Assembly: GCF_016901775.1 (NCBI RefSeq)
Contig: NZ_JACJKW010000001.1
Coordinates: 1-64,000 of the forward strand
Length of the DNA stretch: 64,000 nucleotides
DNA from: Intestinimonas butyriciproducens
GTDB lineage: Bacteria > Bacillota > Clostridia > Oscillospirales > Butyricicoccaceae
Direction of reading: 5' to 3'
Shown here: piece by piece, positions 51,794-59,643 of the stretch
Position numbering within the stretch: position 1 is the first letter of the stretch
Layout: the number at the start of each line of letters is the position of its first letter
The notes under the pieces: generated by a model
Seen by the model: only the letters and a program-made list of their open reading frames with translations
Database searches by the model: none
What the model was told of the DNA's origin: nothing
Program-made: the position numbers and the translations under genes

Positions 51794-52426
51794 TTACGCC
51801 TTGACGGTGTTCTTGATGAACACGATGCCGCCCTTGGGGCCGGGGACTGCGCCGCGGATGGCGATGAGGTTCAGTTCCTTGTCCACCTTGGCGATGTCCA
51901 GGTTCTGGATGGTGACCTGCTCGCAGCCCAGGTGACCGGCCATCTTCTTGCCGGGGAAGACCCGGGAAGGATCGGTGTTGGCGCCCATGGAGCCGACGGA
52001 GCGGTGCACAGGGCCCACGCCGTGGGTGTGTTCCTGGGAATGGGCGTTCCAGCGCTTGATGATACCGGCGTAGCCCTTACCTTTGCTGATACCGGTGACA
52101 TCCACCTTGTCGCCTTCGGCGAACACATCGGCGTAAACGATATCGCCCACATTGTAAGAAGAGATATCGTCCAGACGGAACTCTTTCAGGTATTTCTTCA
52201 TGCTGACACCGGCCTTTTTCAGGTGACCGGCTTCAGCCTTGGTCAGCTTCTTCTCCTGGACATCGGAAAAGCCCAGCTGGATGGAATCGAAGCCTTCTTT
52301 GTCCACAGTCTTTTTCTGCACAACGGTGCAGGGGCCGGCTTCGATGACAGTGACAGGGATGACCTTGCCGGTTTCATCGAAGATCTGCGTCATGCCGACC
52401 TTCTTGCCAATGATGGCTTTCTGCAT
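51794..52426 (-). CDS. rplC: Ribosomal protein L3
   Basis: A 210-residue protein near the peptidyl-transferase centre. [60 protein letters not shown] and [20 protein letters not shown] are diagnostic. The 113-base gap before it holds two hairpins (for example GTTAAGGG pairing with CCCTTAAC). Confidence 0.98.
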   Translation of the reverse strand: MQKAIIGKKVGMTQIFDETGKVIPVTVIEAGPCTVVQKKTVDKEGFDSIQLGFSDVQEKKLTKAEAGHLKKAGVSMKKYLKEFRLDDISSYNVGDIVYADVFAEGDKVDVTGISKGKGYAGIIKRWNAHSQEHTHGVGPVHRSVGSMGANTDPSRVFPGKKMAGHLGCEQVTIQNLDIAKVDKELNLIAIRGAVPGPKGGIVFIKNTVKA

Positions 52427-52539
52427 TGTATTTCCTCCTTACAGGTTATTGGTTAAGGGGGTCCTGCCCTTAACTTGACCCTCCCGCCGGAAAGCGGGCA
52501 TTTCGGGTACTGCGCGTTTTCTTCCTCGCTCTTTTTGGT

Positions 52540-52851
52540 TTAGAGCTTGATTTCTATCTCGACGCCGGCGGGCAGATCCAGGTTGGTCAGAGCCTCCATG
52601 GTTTTCTGCGAGGGCTTCAGGATATCGATAAGGCGCTTGTGGGTGCGGCGCTCGAACTGCTCACGGCTGTCCTTATATTTATGGACGGCCCGCAGGATGG
52701 TCACGATCTCTTTCTCGGTAGGCAGGGGGATGGGGCCGGAGACTTCCACGCCGGTGCGCTTGGCTGTCTCAACGATCTTCTCCGCCGCCTGATCGATCAC
52801 CTGATGATCGTAGGCCTTCAAGCGAATTCTGATTTTCTCTGTGTTTGCCAC
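52540..52851 (-). CDS. rpsJ: Ribosomal protein S10
   Basis: A 103-residue protein that also serves as the NusE antitermination factor. [40 protein letters not shown] and [20 protein letters not shown] identify it. It is the first gene of the cluster. The start codon is read as GTG or ATG at 52851 after AAGGAGG. A leader of about 330 bases precedes it. Confidence 0.98.
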   Translation of the reverse strand: MANTEKIRIRLKAYDHQVIDQAAEKIVETAKRTGVEVSGPIPLPTEKEIVTILRAVHKYKDSREQFERRTHKRLIDILKPSQKTMEALTNLDLPAGVEIEIKL

Positions 52852-53184
52852 TGTGTGTTCCTCCTTGACTTGCGAACGTAATCAAATTTTGTTGACCGCG
52901 TTCGGCGGGAAATTTCGCAACGCTTCCGTGTGTATCTCGCTTTGGGCATGAAAGAAGCCGGCTGCATAGACGCAATCTTCCGGCATTTTATGCACCCGTT
53001 GGTTTCCCGAAAGGGCTTTCCTGCACGATGCAGGCAGTTCCCATCCGCGGATACTCGCGTGCTGTTTGTTTCCCAGCCGCCCGATTGTCGGACATACTCC
53101 ACCAAAGTTACCCGCCAAAGGCGGCAATCTCCAGCTTCATCGCATTATATATGTTCACGCCAGGGCGATATTCTCTTCCAGGCG
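52852..53184 (-). promoter_or_regulatory. Structured leader of the S10 cluster
   Basis: About 330 bases lie between the likely transcription start and rpsJ. On the minus strand there are hairpins such as CCGCC/GGCGG (near 53116-53130), CCGA/TCGG (near 53088-53098), CCTGCA/TGCAGG with a TCG loop (near 53020-53036), GCCGG/CCGGC (near 52956-52984) and a pair TTGCGAA with TTCGCAA that closes just before the ribosome site. No credible gene is seen. It could hold an L4-type or other autoregulatory site. Confidence 0.5.
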
Positions 53185-53191
53185 CTTAACT

Positions 53192-53220
53192 AGAATACAT
53201 CATTTTCAGCTTTGTGTCAA
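53192..53220 (-). promoter_or_regulatory. Promoter of the S10-spc-alpha cluster
   Basis: On the minus strand TTGACA (53215-53220), a 17-base spacer and TATTCT (53192-53197) form a strong promoter. A/T tracts at 53225-53250 upstream of the -35 resemble an UP element. Confidence 0.85.
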
Positions 53221-53259
53221 TAGATTGTACAAAAATTTTTTCAAAATTTCTGGCACATT

Positions 53260-53292
53260 GCCCTTTTCCCGGGCATTGCCCGGGAAAAGGGC
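53260..53292 (-). terminator. Hairpin terminator of the phosphodiester glycosidase gene
   Basis: A perfect 15-bp stem (53260-53274 with 53278-53292) and a 3-base loop lie 7 bases past the stop at 53299. No clear T-run follows, but its strength and place suit a transcription end. Confidence 0.75.
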
Positions 53293-53298
53293 CGGTTT

Positions 53299-54633
53299 TC
53301 AGTCTCCATAGACGGCGATGCCGTTGGGGATGTGGCGGCCCTGGGTCTTGTTGGCCGCCGAGGGCCGGGAGATCTCTCTTCCCCGATAGACCATGATGCT
53401 GGAGGAGCCGCCATCCAGGTTGCAGGCCTGCACGGCCCCATAACGGCCCAGGATCTGGGCGCAGTCTCCCACGGTGCAGCCGATGGAATACCCCGGTGCC
53501 CGGCCGTCCACCACCAAAAGCAGCATGGTTCCTTCCTGGGTCTGGCCGATGGCCGTCCGGGGCTGCACGCCCCAACCGGCGCTGCCCTCCACCACCTGCT
53601 CCCCATTGACAATCAGCGCCGGCTTGAACTCCACCGCATCCCGGTAAGTGCTCTCCGAGGCGCCGATGTGCAGCCGGTTCTCCTCATCAATGCCGATGGT
53701 CTTATAAGTGCCGCCTACGGCGTTGTTTTTCTTTTCACCCCCGGAGATCACAAGGCCGTGAGCCGCCCCTCCATTGCCGTGGCCATCCGGGTCATAAAAG
53801 CCGCTGGCATTGGTCAGAAGCACCGCATCCCGCTTCTCGGCGATGTCTGCCGCCAGAGACCCCACGCTGCCGTAGCTGGGGGCCAGGGCCACTCCCACCT
53901 GGGAAGGGTCCCGCACCAGAGCCAGCCGTCCCACATAGCCTTCCCCGGTCACCTTACAGATAATGATGCCATGGCGGGTATCCACCGCCAGCACCGGATC
54001 TCCCTTTTTGGTGCGGATCCCGGTGTCCTCGTCCTCCAGCCCCGCTTTGTCGATGAGAAGATAGCCCTCTTCGTCAACAGCCTCCTCCCCATGCTCCTTC
54101 ATATATTCCTCAAAGGAAGCCTGATCGATCTGGGGATACTGCTGGAAAAAGTCCTCCCGCAGCTTGTCCCAGGGCGTAGCCTGGCTCTCACCGAAGCCCT
54201 CTTCCTTCCACTGGCTTTCCAGCCCCTGCTGTTCCTTCTCCACCTGTTCCCGCTGCCCCATCACATCATCGATGACAAAGGAAGGGATGAAAGCGGTGGC
54301 CAGCCACTGGTGGGTCATGGTGCCCATAGCCGTTTCAATGTAGATGGCCCGCCATTTGGCGATGAAGGGGATGGGCGAAAACACCGCCACACAGTAAAGC
54401 CCGGCCAGAAGGAACAAAGCCACAAGGCTCCTTTTCCAAAACCGCCCCTTTTTCTTTCCGGCCTTCTTCCCCTGCTTGTTGCCCTTTGATGCCGGGTGGC
54501 CGGTCAGCCGTTCTTTTCTTTCCTGCTCTTCCCGCTCCCACACCTGCTCCCAATCGATCTCAAAAGGTTCCTTTTGGCTTTCGATCTTTTTGGGAGAAGG
54601 CTTCCGACGGCCTTTGCCACCCCACAGCTTCAT
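53299..54633 (-). CDS. Membrane-anchored phosphodiester glycosidase family protein
   Basis: A 444-residue protein with a basic, charged head of about 70 residues, one membrane segment (SLVALFLLAGLYCVAVFSPI) and an outside domain. From about residue 250 the NAGPA-like (PF09992) domain carries LTNASGFYDPDGHGNGGAAH, KPALIVNGEQ, RTAIGQTQEGTMLLLVVDGR and CNLDGGSSSIMVYRG. Relatives uncover N-acetylglucosamine from phosphodiesters or act in exopolysaccharide and wall turnover. I start at ATG 54633, after AAGGAGGGG; the frame opens 118 codons earlier. Confidence 0.88.
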   Translation of the reverse strand: MKLWGGKGRRKPSPKKIESQKEPFEIDWEQVWEREEQERKERLTGHPASKGNKQGKKAGKKKGRFWKRSLVALFLLAGLYCVAVFSPIPFIAKWRAIYIETAMGTMTHQWLATAFIPSFVIDDVMGQREQVEKEQQGLESQWKEEGFGESQATPWDKLREDFFQQYPQIDQASFEEYMKEHGEEAVDEEGYLLIDKAGLEDEDTGIRTKKGDPVLAVDTRHGIIICKVTGEGYVGRLALVRDPSQVGVALAPSYGSVGSLAADIAEKRDAVLLTNASGFYDPDGHGNGGAAHGLVISGGEKKNNAVGGTYKTIGIDEENRLHIGASESTYRDAVEFKPALIVNGEQVVEGSAGWGVQPRTAIGQTQEGTMLLLVVDGRAPGYSIGCTVGDCAQILGRYGAVQACNLDGGSSSIMVYRGREISRPSAANKTQGRHIPNGIAVYGD

Positions 54634-54787
54634 TCCATCCCCTCCTTCCTTTTTCGACGGATTTTTCCCATCATACCATAACCCATCTGTTTTTGTGTGA
54701 ATATTTTGTAAGAAAGGCACTTTCCCGTATACATAGACGGATTTTTTCATAGAGATGTTCCATCTTGACAGACAGGTGGGATGTATT

Positions 54788-55588
54788 TTGCTGAAAAAAA
54801 TCCTTCGTCGGCCAGCGCTGCTTCTGCTCCCCGCCGCCCTGGCCTTTGCCCTGGTGCTCTCTTTTTTCTCCTCCTCCCCTCCGGCTGTGACGGCCTCGGC
54901 CTCCAACACCAACTGGGGTCTGAGCTTCCAAAAAGAAGGGGAAGCACCGGTGGGCAACGCCACCAGCGAATATCTTTCCGGATACAATGCCCGTTACCTG
55001 GGAAATACCAAGGAAAAGACTATTTACCTCACATTTGACTGCGGCTTTGAAAACGGCTGCACCGCCCCCATTCTGGACGCGCTGAAAAAGCACGATGCCA
55101 AAGCCACTTTTTTTGTGGTGGGAAATTTTCTGGAGACCGCGCCGGAGCTGGTGCAGCGGATGGTGGACGAAGGGCATATTGTGGGCAACCACACCTATCA
55201 TCACCCGGATATGTCCCAAATCGCCGATCTGGACAGTTTCCGGGAAGAACTTACCGCCGTGGAGGAAAAATACAAGGAAATCACCGGGGAAGAGATGAAA
55301 AAATATTACCGTCCGCCCCAGGGGAAATTCAGCGAAAGCAATCTGGAACAGGCCCAGACACTGGGATACCAAACGATTTTCTGGAGCCTGGCCTATGTGG
55401 ACTGGTACACCGACAAGCAGCCCTCTCCGGAAGAGGCCTATAACAAGCTGCTGCCCCGCATCCACCCCGGCGCCATTGTGCTGCTCCACAGCACCTCCCA
55501 GACCAACGCAGATATTCTGGATGAACTGCTCACCAAATGGGAGGATATGGGCTACACCTTCGGCACCCTGGACGAACTGAGCGCCTGA
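54788..55588 (+). CDS. Polysaccharide deacetylase, PdaA-like
   Basis: A 266-residue secreted or membrane-anchored CE4 deacetylase, of the type that makes muramic delta-lactam in the spore cortex. LTFDCGFENG supplies the catalytic Asp, GNHTYHHPDM the zinc His pair, RPPQGKFSESNLEQAQTLGY the next motif and GAIVLLHSTSQTNADILDEL the last. A signal peptide or anchor lies at the start (LLLLPAALAFALVLSFFSS). I favour TTG 54788, 8 bases after AGGTGG; the ATG at 54755 would place 11 hydrophilic residues before the signal. Confidence 0.88.
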   Translation: MLKKILRRPALLLLPAALAFALVLSFFSSSPPAVTASASNTNWGLSFQKEGEAPVGNATSEYLSGYNARYLGNTKEKTIYLTFDCGFENGCTAPILDALKKHDAKATFFVVGNFLETAPELVQRMVDEGHIVGNHTYHHPDMSQIADLDSFREELTAVEEKYKEITGEEMKKYYRPPQGKFSESNLEQAQTLGYQTIFWSLAYVDWYTDKQPSPEEAYNKLLPRIHPGAIVLLHSTSQTNADILDELLTKWEDMGYTFGTLDELSA

Positions 55589-55596
55589 GCAAAAGC

Positions 55597-55628
55597 AAGA
55601 GCCTTGGGAGTAATTCCCAAGGCTCTTA
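55597..55628. terminator. Bidirectional terminator
   Basis: A perfect 13-bp stem (55597-55609 with 55615-55627) between the convergent deacetylase and dehydrogenase genes. Confidence 0.85.
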
Positions 55629-55634
55629 TCCTGT

Positions 55635-56561
55635 TTAATTTTCTTTCACAAAGCGGCGGATGATCTCACAGGAGCGAACCAGGGCTTCTTCCTCTTCCCG
55701 ATTCAAAGGAAGCTGCCACACCTCTTCGGCACCGTCCCGGCCTATGACGCACAGGGTGCTGGCAAAGACCCCCTCCTGGCCATACTGGCCGGTGAGAAGG
55801 GCCGAGCAGGGCATCACCCGCTTCTCATCCCGCAAAATGGCCCGGGTAATGGCGGCGGCGGCCGAGGCCACGCCAAACTCAGTGGAACCTTTGCCCAGTA
55901 CGATCTGCCAGCCGGTCTCCACCGTCTCTTTAGCGGCTTTGTTCAGATCGTCCTTTGTGACCTTCCCCGGATGCTGCTCCATCCATTGGGAAAGAGGCTG
56001 TCCGCCGATGGTGATCTGGGACAAGGCCGCCACTTGGCTGTCCCCATGCTCGCCCAGCATATAGGCACACACATTCTGGGGGGCCACACCCAGCAAAGCA
56101 GCCACTCGCCGGCTGAACCGGGCGGAATCCAGGGCCGTACCGGTGCCCAGCACCCGCAGGCCGGTCATCTCCCACATCTTCTGGGCAATCACATCGCAAG
56201 GATTGGAAATGGAGACCACCACTCCCTGAAAGCCGCATTCTTTCAGCCGGGGAGCCACCTCTTCGGTCACTTTCAAAGTGTCGGCCAGCTCCTGCAGCCG
56301 GTCCTCCTCGATAGCCGCGCCGCAAGCGGCCATCACCACCACCTGGGCATCTTTCAGATCTTCATAGCTTCCCGCCTTGATCTCCACCGGCCAGGGCAGA
56401 TGACAGAGGCCGTCCATCAGATCGTCGGCCTGGGCCCGGGCCTTCTTTTCATCGATATCGATGAGCACCACCCGGCGGCAGATCCCCTGAGTCACCAGGC
56501 TCATGGCCACATGGCTGCCCACATGACCGGCGCCGATGATCCCCACTGTTTGATTCTCCAT
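55635..56561 (-). CDS. L-lactate / 2-hydroxyacid dehydrogenase (LDH/MDH family)
   Basis: A 308-residue NAD-dependent dehydrogenase. The Rossmann start is VGIIGAGHVGSHVAMSL, with an acidic end of strand two (LIDID) favouring NAD. GTGTALDSARFSRRVA and LGEHGDSQ hold the catalytic Asp, Arg and His. The mobile loop reads ACGAAIEEDRLQEL rather than the usual QKPGETRLDL, so the catalytic Arg stays but the lactate-selecting Gln is missing; a branched 2-hydroxyacid such as hydroxyisocaproate is possible. Its upstream region is an AT-rich tandem repeat. Confidence 0.85.
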   Translation of the reverse strand: MENQTVGIIGAGHVGSHVAMSLVTQGICRRVVLIDIDEKKARAQADDLMDGLCHLPWPVEIKAGSYEDLKDAQVVVMAACGAAIEEDRLQELADTLKVTEEVAPRLKECGFQGVVVSISNPCDVIAQKMWEMTGLRVLGTGTALDSARFSRRVAALLGVAPQNVCAYMLGEHGDSQVAALSQITIGGQPLSQWMEQHPGKVTKDDLNKAAKETVETGWQIVLGKGSTEFGVASAAAAITRAILRDEKRVMPCSALLTGQYGQEGVFASTLCVIGRDGAEEVWQLPLNREEEEALVRSCEIIRRFVKEN

Positions 56562-56581
56562 GATTTCTCCGTCTCTTCCTT

Positions 56582-56619
56582 ATTATATAATATGTATATT
56601 ATTATATAATATGTATATT
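56582..56619. repeat. Tandem 19-bp AT-rich repeat before the dehydrogenase
   Basis: Two identical adjacent 19-base units (56582-56600 and 56601-56619) lie within the 62-base gap and contain TATAAT-like text on the minus strand, 21 bases and more before the dehydrogenase start. It may be a doubled promoter or operator. Confidence 0.75.
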
Positions 56620-56623
56620 GATA

Positions 56624-57760
56624 TTATATCCGGGTCACCAGCTGAGCCAGCAAAGCCACCCGCTCCAACCAGGCACTGAGCTGCACCTGCTCATGCTGGG
56701 CATGGGCGCCCTGGCCCACAGCTCCCAGACCATCCAGGGTGGGAACACCCAGGGCCGAGGTGAAGTTGCCGTCGCTGCCGCCGCCCACAAAGGCCCCTTC
56801 CACAGAAAGGCCCATCTCTTCTGCGGTTTTCTGAGCCAGCGCAAACAGCTGCTGATTCTGGGGAGTAAACTCCAGCGCCGGACGGCCGATATCTCCTTCC
56901 ACTTCCAGAGTGATTCCCTCCCGGCTGGGCTTCAGTCCTTTGATGATGCCATCGATGCGCTGGGCCTCTTCCATGGTCCAGGTGCGCACATCGATCTCCA
57001 TTTCCGCCTGGGCCGCCACAATATTGGCCCGGGTACCGCCGTGGGTCACGCCCACATTGACGGTGGTTCCCTTTTCCAGATCGGTGAGGCTGTGGAGGAA
57101 CAGAATGATCCGGGCCGCCTCTTCCAGAGCGCTGACGCCCTTTTCCGGCTCATTGCCCGCATGGGCCGCCCGGCCATGAACGGTGACCACATATTTGCCG
57201 GTTCCCTTCCGAGCGGTTTTCAGATTGCCTGTCTGGCCCTGGCTGGGCTCCAGACACAAAGCCGCCGCGCTCTCTTTGGCTTTTTCTTCAATGAGGGCCT
57301 GGGAAGTGCCGCTGCCCACCTCTTCATCGGAATTGCACAGCAGGCATAGCCGCTTGTGCAAAGGCAGCTCCAGCTCCTTGCAGATCTTCATAGCCCAGAT
57401 GGCCGACACCAGTCCGGCCTTCATATCATAGGCCCCCGGACCATAGAGCACATCCCCCTCCTGCTTGAGAGGCAGAGCGTCTTTGTCCCACACGGTATCG
57501 AAATGGGCCAGCATCAGAATCTGTTCCTTCTGCTCACCCAGAGTGAAGCTCATATGGTCGCCCCGCTTTTCCTGGGGGTAGATCGTGCCATCGATGCCCA
57601 CCCGCTCCTTTACCAGTTCCCGGATCTTCTGGCCGCAGGCATCGGCCAGCTCCTTGCAGGTGGTGGGAGACTGTGCCTTGGTCAGCTCCACCAGATCCCC
57701 TATGATCTCCTGCCGGTGTGCTTCCACATATTCCTTGATGCGCTTTCCCTGCTCGTCCAT
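56624..57760 (-). CDS. M20 metallopeptidase, carboxypeptidase G2-like
   Basis: A 378-residue M20A-type peptidase resembling carboxypeptidase G2, which removes C-terminal glutamate from folates and peptides. MLAHFDTVWD gives the first metal His and Asp, GPGAYDMKAGLVSAIWAM the bridging Asp, NSDEEVGSGTSQ the Glu pair, and VGGGSDGNFTSALGVPTLDG with AHAQHEQV the last His. The lid starts KGTGKYVVTVHGRAAHAGNE. I start at ATG 57760; the frame opens 17 codons earlier. It is one of five M20 genes in the window. Confidence 0.9.
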   Translation of the reverse strand: MDEQGKRIKEYVEAHRQEIIGDLVELTKAQSPTTCKELADACGQKIRELVKERVGIDGTIYPQEKRGDHMSFTLGEQKEQILMLAHFDTVWDKDALPLKQEGDVLYGPGAYDMKAGLVSAIWAMKICKELELPLHKRLCLLCNSDEEVGSGTSQALIEEKAKESAAALCLEPSQGQTGNLKTARKGTGKYVVTVHGRAAHAGNEPEKGVSALEEAARIILFLHSLTDLEKGTTVNVGVTHGGTRANIVAAQAEMEIDVRTWTMEEAQRIDGIIKGLKPSREGITLEVEGDIGRPALEFTPQNQQLFALAQKTAEEMGLSVEGAFVGGGSDGNFTSALGVPTLDGLGAVGQGAHAQHEQVQLSAWLERVALLAQLVTRI

Positions 57761-57824
57761 AAAAAATACCGACCTTTCCTTTTTTGTTTCATTGTAAACC
57801 CCTTGCTCCAAAAAGACAAGACTT

Positions 57825-57853
57825 TTGACAGGGACGGCGGTATGGGTTACAAT
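57825..57853 (+). promoter_or_regulatory. Promoter of plsC
   Basis: TTGACA at 57825-57830, a 17-base spacer and TACAAT at 57848-57853 lie 41 bases before the start codon. Confidence 0.8.
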
Positions 57854-57894
57854 ACAATGTACAAAGTGACAAAAACATCCTGTGGGGGTATTTT

Positions 57895-58611
57895 ATGCGA
57901 ACGATCCTTTGGTTTATCTATTTCTGGGCCTATCTGGTGGCTGTGCTGCCCAAGTTCTACCGGTGCAAAAAGCTCACCGCCCAAGGGCGTATCAAAGAAA
58001 GCGACGCCATTATGGAAGAAGCCGTGAGGAAATGGGCCCGTCGGCTTTTGAAAGCAGCCGGAGTCAAAGTGGAGATCACCGGCCTTGAGAACATTCCCCA
58101 GGGGGCCGTGGTCTATGTGGGCAACCACCAGGGCAATTTTGACATCCCCCTGATGCTGGGCTATCTGCCCAGGCCCTGTGGTGTTCTGGCCAAAAAAGAG
58201 CTGGAAAAAGTGCCTTTCATCCGCAGCTGGATGAAATTGCTCCACTGTGTCTTTGTGGACCGGAGCAATCCCCGCAAGGCGGTGGAATCCTTGGGCAAAG
58301 CCACCGCTCTTCTGGAAGAAGGGTACAGCATGCTCATCTTCCCCGAAGGCACCCGCAGCCGGGGCGAACAGGTAGGCCCCTTCAAAACCGGCGCTTTCCG
58401 GGCGGCCTCCAAGGCCAAAGTGCCCATTGTTCCCCTGTGCATCAGCGGCTCTTACAAGGTGATGGAAGCCCACGGCTTCTGGATTCACCCGGCCACAGTG
58501 CGCATCAAATTCCTGCCCCCGGTACACACCGCCCAGTTCAGCCGGGATGAACTGAAAGATCTGGATACCCACATCCGTCAGCTCATCGTGGAAGAAAAAG
58601 CGAAAATGTAA
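57895..58611 (+). CDS. plsC: 1-acyl-sn-glycerol-3-phosphate acyltransferase
   Basis: A 238-residue membrane-bound acyltransferase that makes phosphatidic acid. One N-terminal membrane segment (ILWFIYFWAYLVAVLP) precedes the active motif GNHQGNFDIPL (HX4D), CVFVDRSNPRKAVE, the substrate motif FPEGTRSRGEQVGPFKTGAF and VPIVPLCISGS. The length is normal. Its terminator overlaps the ribosome site of the next gene. Confidence 0.95.
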   Translation: MRTILWFIYFWAYLVAVLPKFYRCKKLTAQGRIKESDAIMEEAVRKWARRLLKAAGVKVEITGLENIPQGAVVYVGNHQGNFDIPLMLGYLPRPCGVLAKKELEKVPFIRSWMKLLHCVFVDRSNPRKAVESLGKATALLEEGYSMLIFPEGTRSRGEQVGPFKTGAFRAASKAKVPIVPLCISGSYKVMEAHGFWIHPATVRIKFLPPVHTAQFSRDELKDLDTHIRQLIVEEKAKM

Positions 58612-58640
58612 GTTTCCATTCTCCTGATCCGAAACACATA

Positions 58641-58700
58641 AAGGCCTTCTTTTTTGCATATCCATTTCCCATGGAATGCTTCAAAAGGAGGCCTTTTTTT
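58641..58700 (+). terminator. plsC terminator overlapping the next gene's ribosome site
   Basis: Arms 58641-58653 and 58683-58695 pair over 13 bp with one G-U, and an inner stem 58656-58665/58671-58679 extends it. A run of T residues ends at 58700. The 3' arm contains AAAAGGAGG, the ribosome site of the deacetylase that starts at 58699. Confidence 0.75.
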
Positions 58701-59595
58701 GAAGAAGTTTTGGCAAAAGTCCCGGGGCTATGCAGCCCTGCTCTCCCTTCTTTGCTTTCTGTTCGCTCTGGCCTGGCCTGAACCGGAGTCTCCCTTTCTC
58801 CCGGCCAGTGGCCAGGAAGGCGTGGATGTGCCGGTGGTGATGTATCACCATGTGCTGGAAGAGGACAGCAGCCTTTTGGGGGATTATGTGATCTCCCGCC
58901 AGGAGCTGGAAAGCGATCTTCAATGGCTGCAAAAGGCGGGCTACACCCCGGTCTCTCCTTCTCAGCTCATCGCCTACGCCGCAGGAGAAGGCGATCTTCC
59001 CCAACGCCCCATTCTTCTCACCTTTGACGACGGCTATGAAAGCTTTTTTGCCAATGCCTATCCCCTGCTGCAAAAATACCAGATGCCTGCCGTGGTCAGC
59101 GTCATCGGCCGTTATTCCAATCTGTATTCCCAGCCCGATGCCGTCCGCCATTTGAACTATTCCCACCTGGACTGGGAACAGGTGAAGGCCCTTTCCCGAT
59201 CCCCCTATGTGTCCATCGGCAGCCACAGCTACGATATGCACGACGCCTCGGGTCAGGAAAGCCGTTCAGGGGCCAAAAGGCTATCGGGCGAAACCGACGA
59301 ACACTACGCCCAGGTCTTTACCGCAGACACCCAGAAGATCCATGAGGCCATCACCGATGTCACAGGAAAAGAACCCACGCTGTACGCCTATCCCTTTGGT
59401 TTTTACACCGCCCAAAGCGAAGAAATTTTAAAAAACCTGGGGTATCAGATCACCCTCAGCTGTGAAAGCCGGGTGTCCCGCATTACCCGGGACCCTGCTT
59501 CCCTGTTCCTGCTGGGACGCTTCAACCGTCCCCACGGTCTGTCCTCCCAGGATTTTTTTGCCCGGATGCGTCTGGAAGCCACAGAAGGGGCCTGA
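58699..59595 (+). CDS. Polysaccharide deacetylase (CE4 family)
   Basis: A 298-residue secreted or anchored deacetylase. An N-terminal hydrophobic segment (YAALLSLLCFLFALAWP) is followed by VPVVMYHHVLE, the catalytic text LLTFDDGYESFF, zinc residues in SIGSHSYDMHD, and YAYPFGFYTAQSEEILKNLG. I use TTG 58699, 7 bases after AAGGAGG; the frame opens at an ATG 45 bases earlier without a ribosome site. Like the deacetylase at 54788 it appears to use TTG. Its ribosome site lies inside the preceding terminator hairpin, which may keep expression low or conditional. Confidence 0.85.
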   Translation: MKKFWQKSRGYAALLSLLCFLFALAWPEPESPFLPASGQEGVDVPVVMYHHVLEEDSSLLGDYVISRQELESDLQWLQKAGYTPVSPSQLIAYAAGEGDLPQRPILLTFDDGYESFFANAYPLLQKYQMPAVVSVIGRYSNLYSQPDAVRHLNYSHLDWEQVKALSRSPYVSIGSHSYDMHDASGQESRSGAKRLSGETDEHYAQVFTADTQKIHEAITDVTGKEPTLYAYPFGFYTAQSEEILKNLGYQITLSCESRVSRITRDPASLFLLGRFNRPHGLSSQDFFARMRLEATEGA

Positions 59596-59599
59596 AACA

Positions 59600-59632
59600 A
59601 AAAACCGGCGGAATTTTTCCGCCGGTTTTTGG
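59600..59632. terminator. Bidirectional terminator
   Basis: A perfect 13-bp stem (59601-59613 with 59617-59629) with A- and T-run flanks lies between the convergent deacetylase and permease genes. Confidence 0.92.
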
Positions 59633-59643
59633 ATGATTATCGT

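Noticed and set aside
52818-53127. Open frames in the S10 leader overlapping the rpsJ start
   Set aside because: No proper ribosome site at usable spacing and overlap with rpsJ in another frame; hairpins fit a leader.
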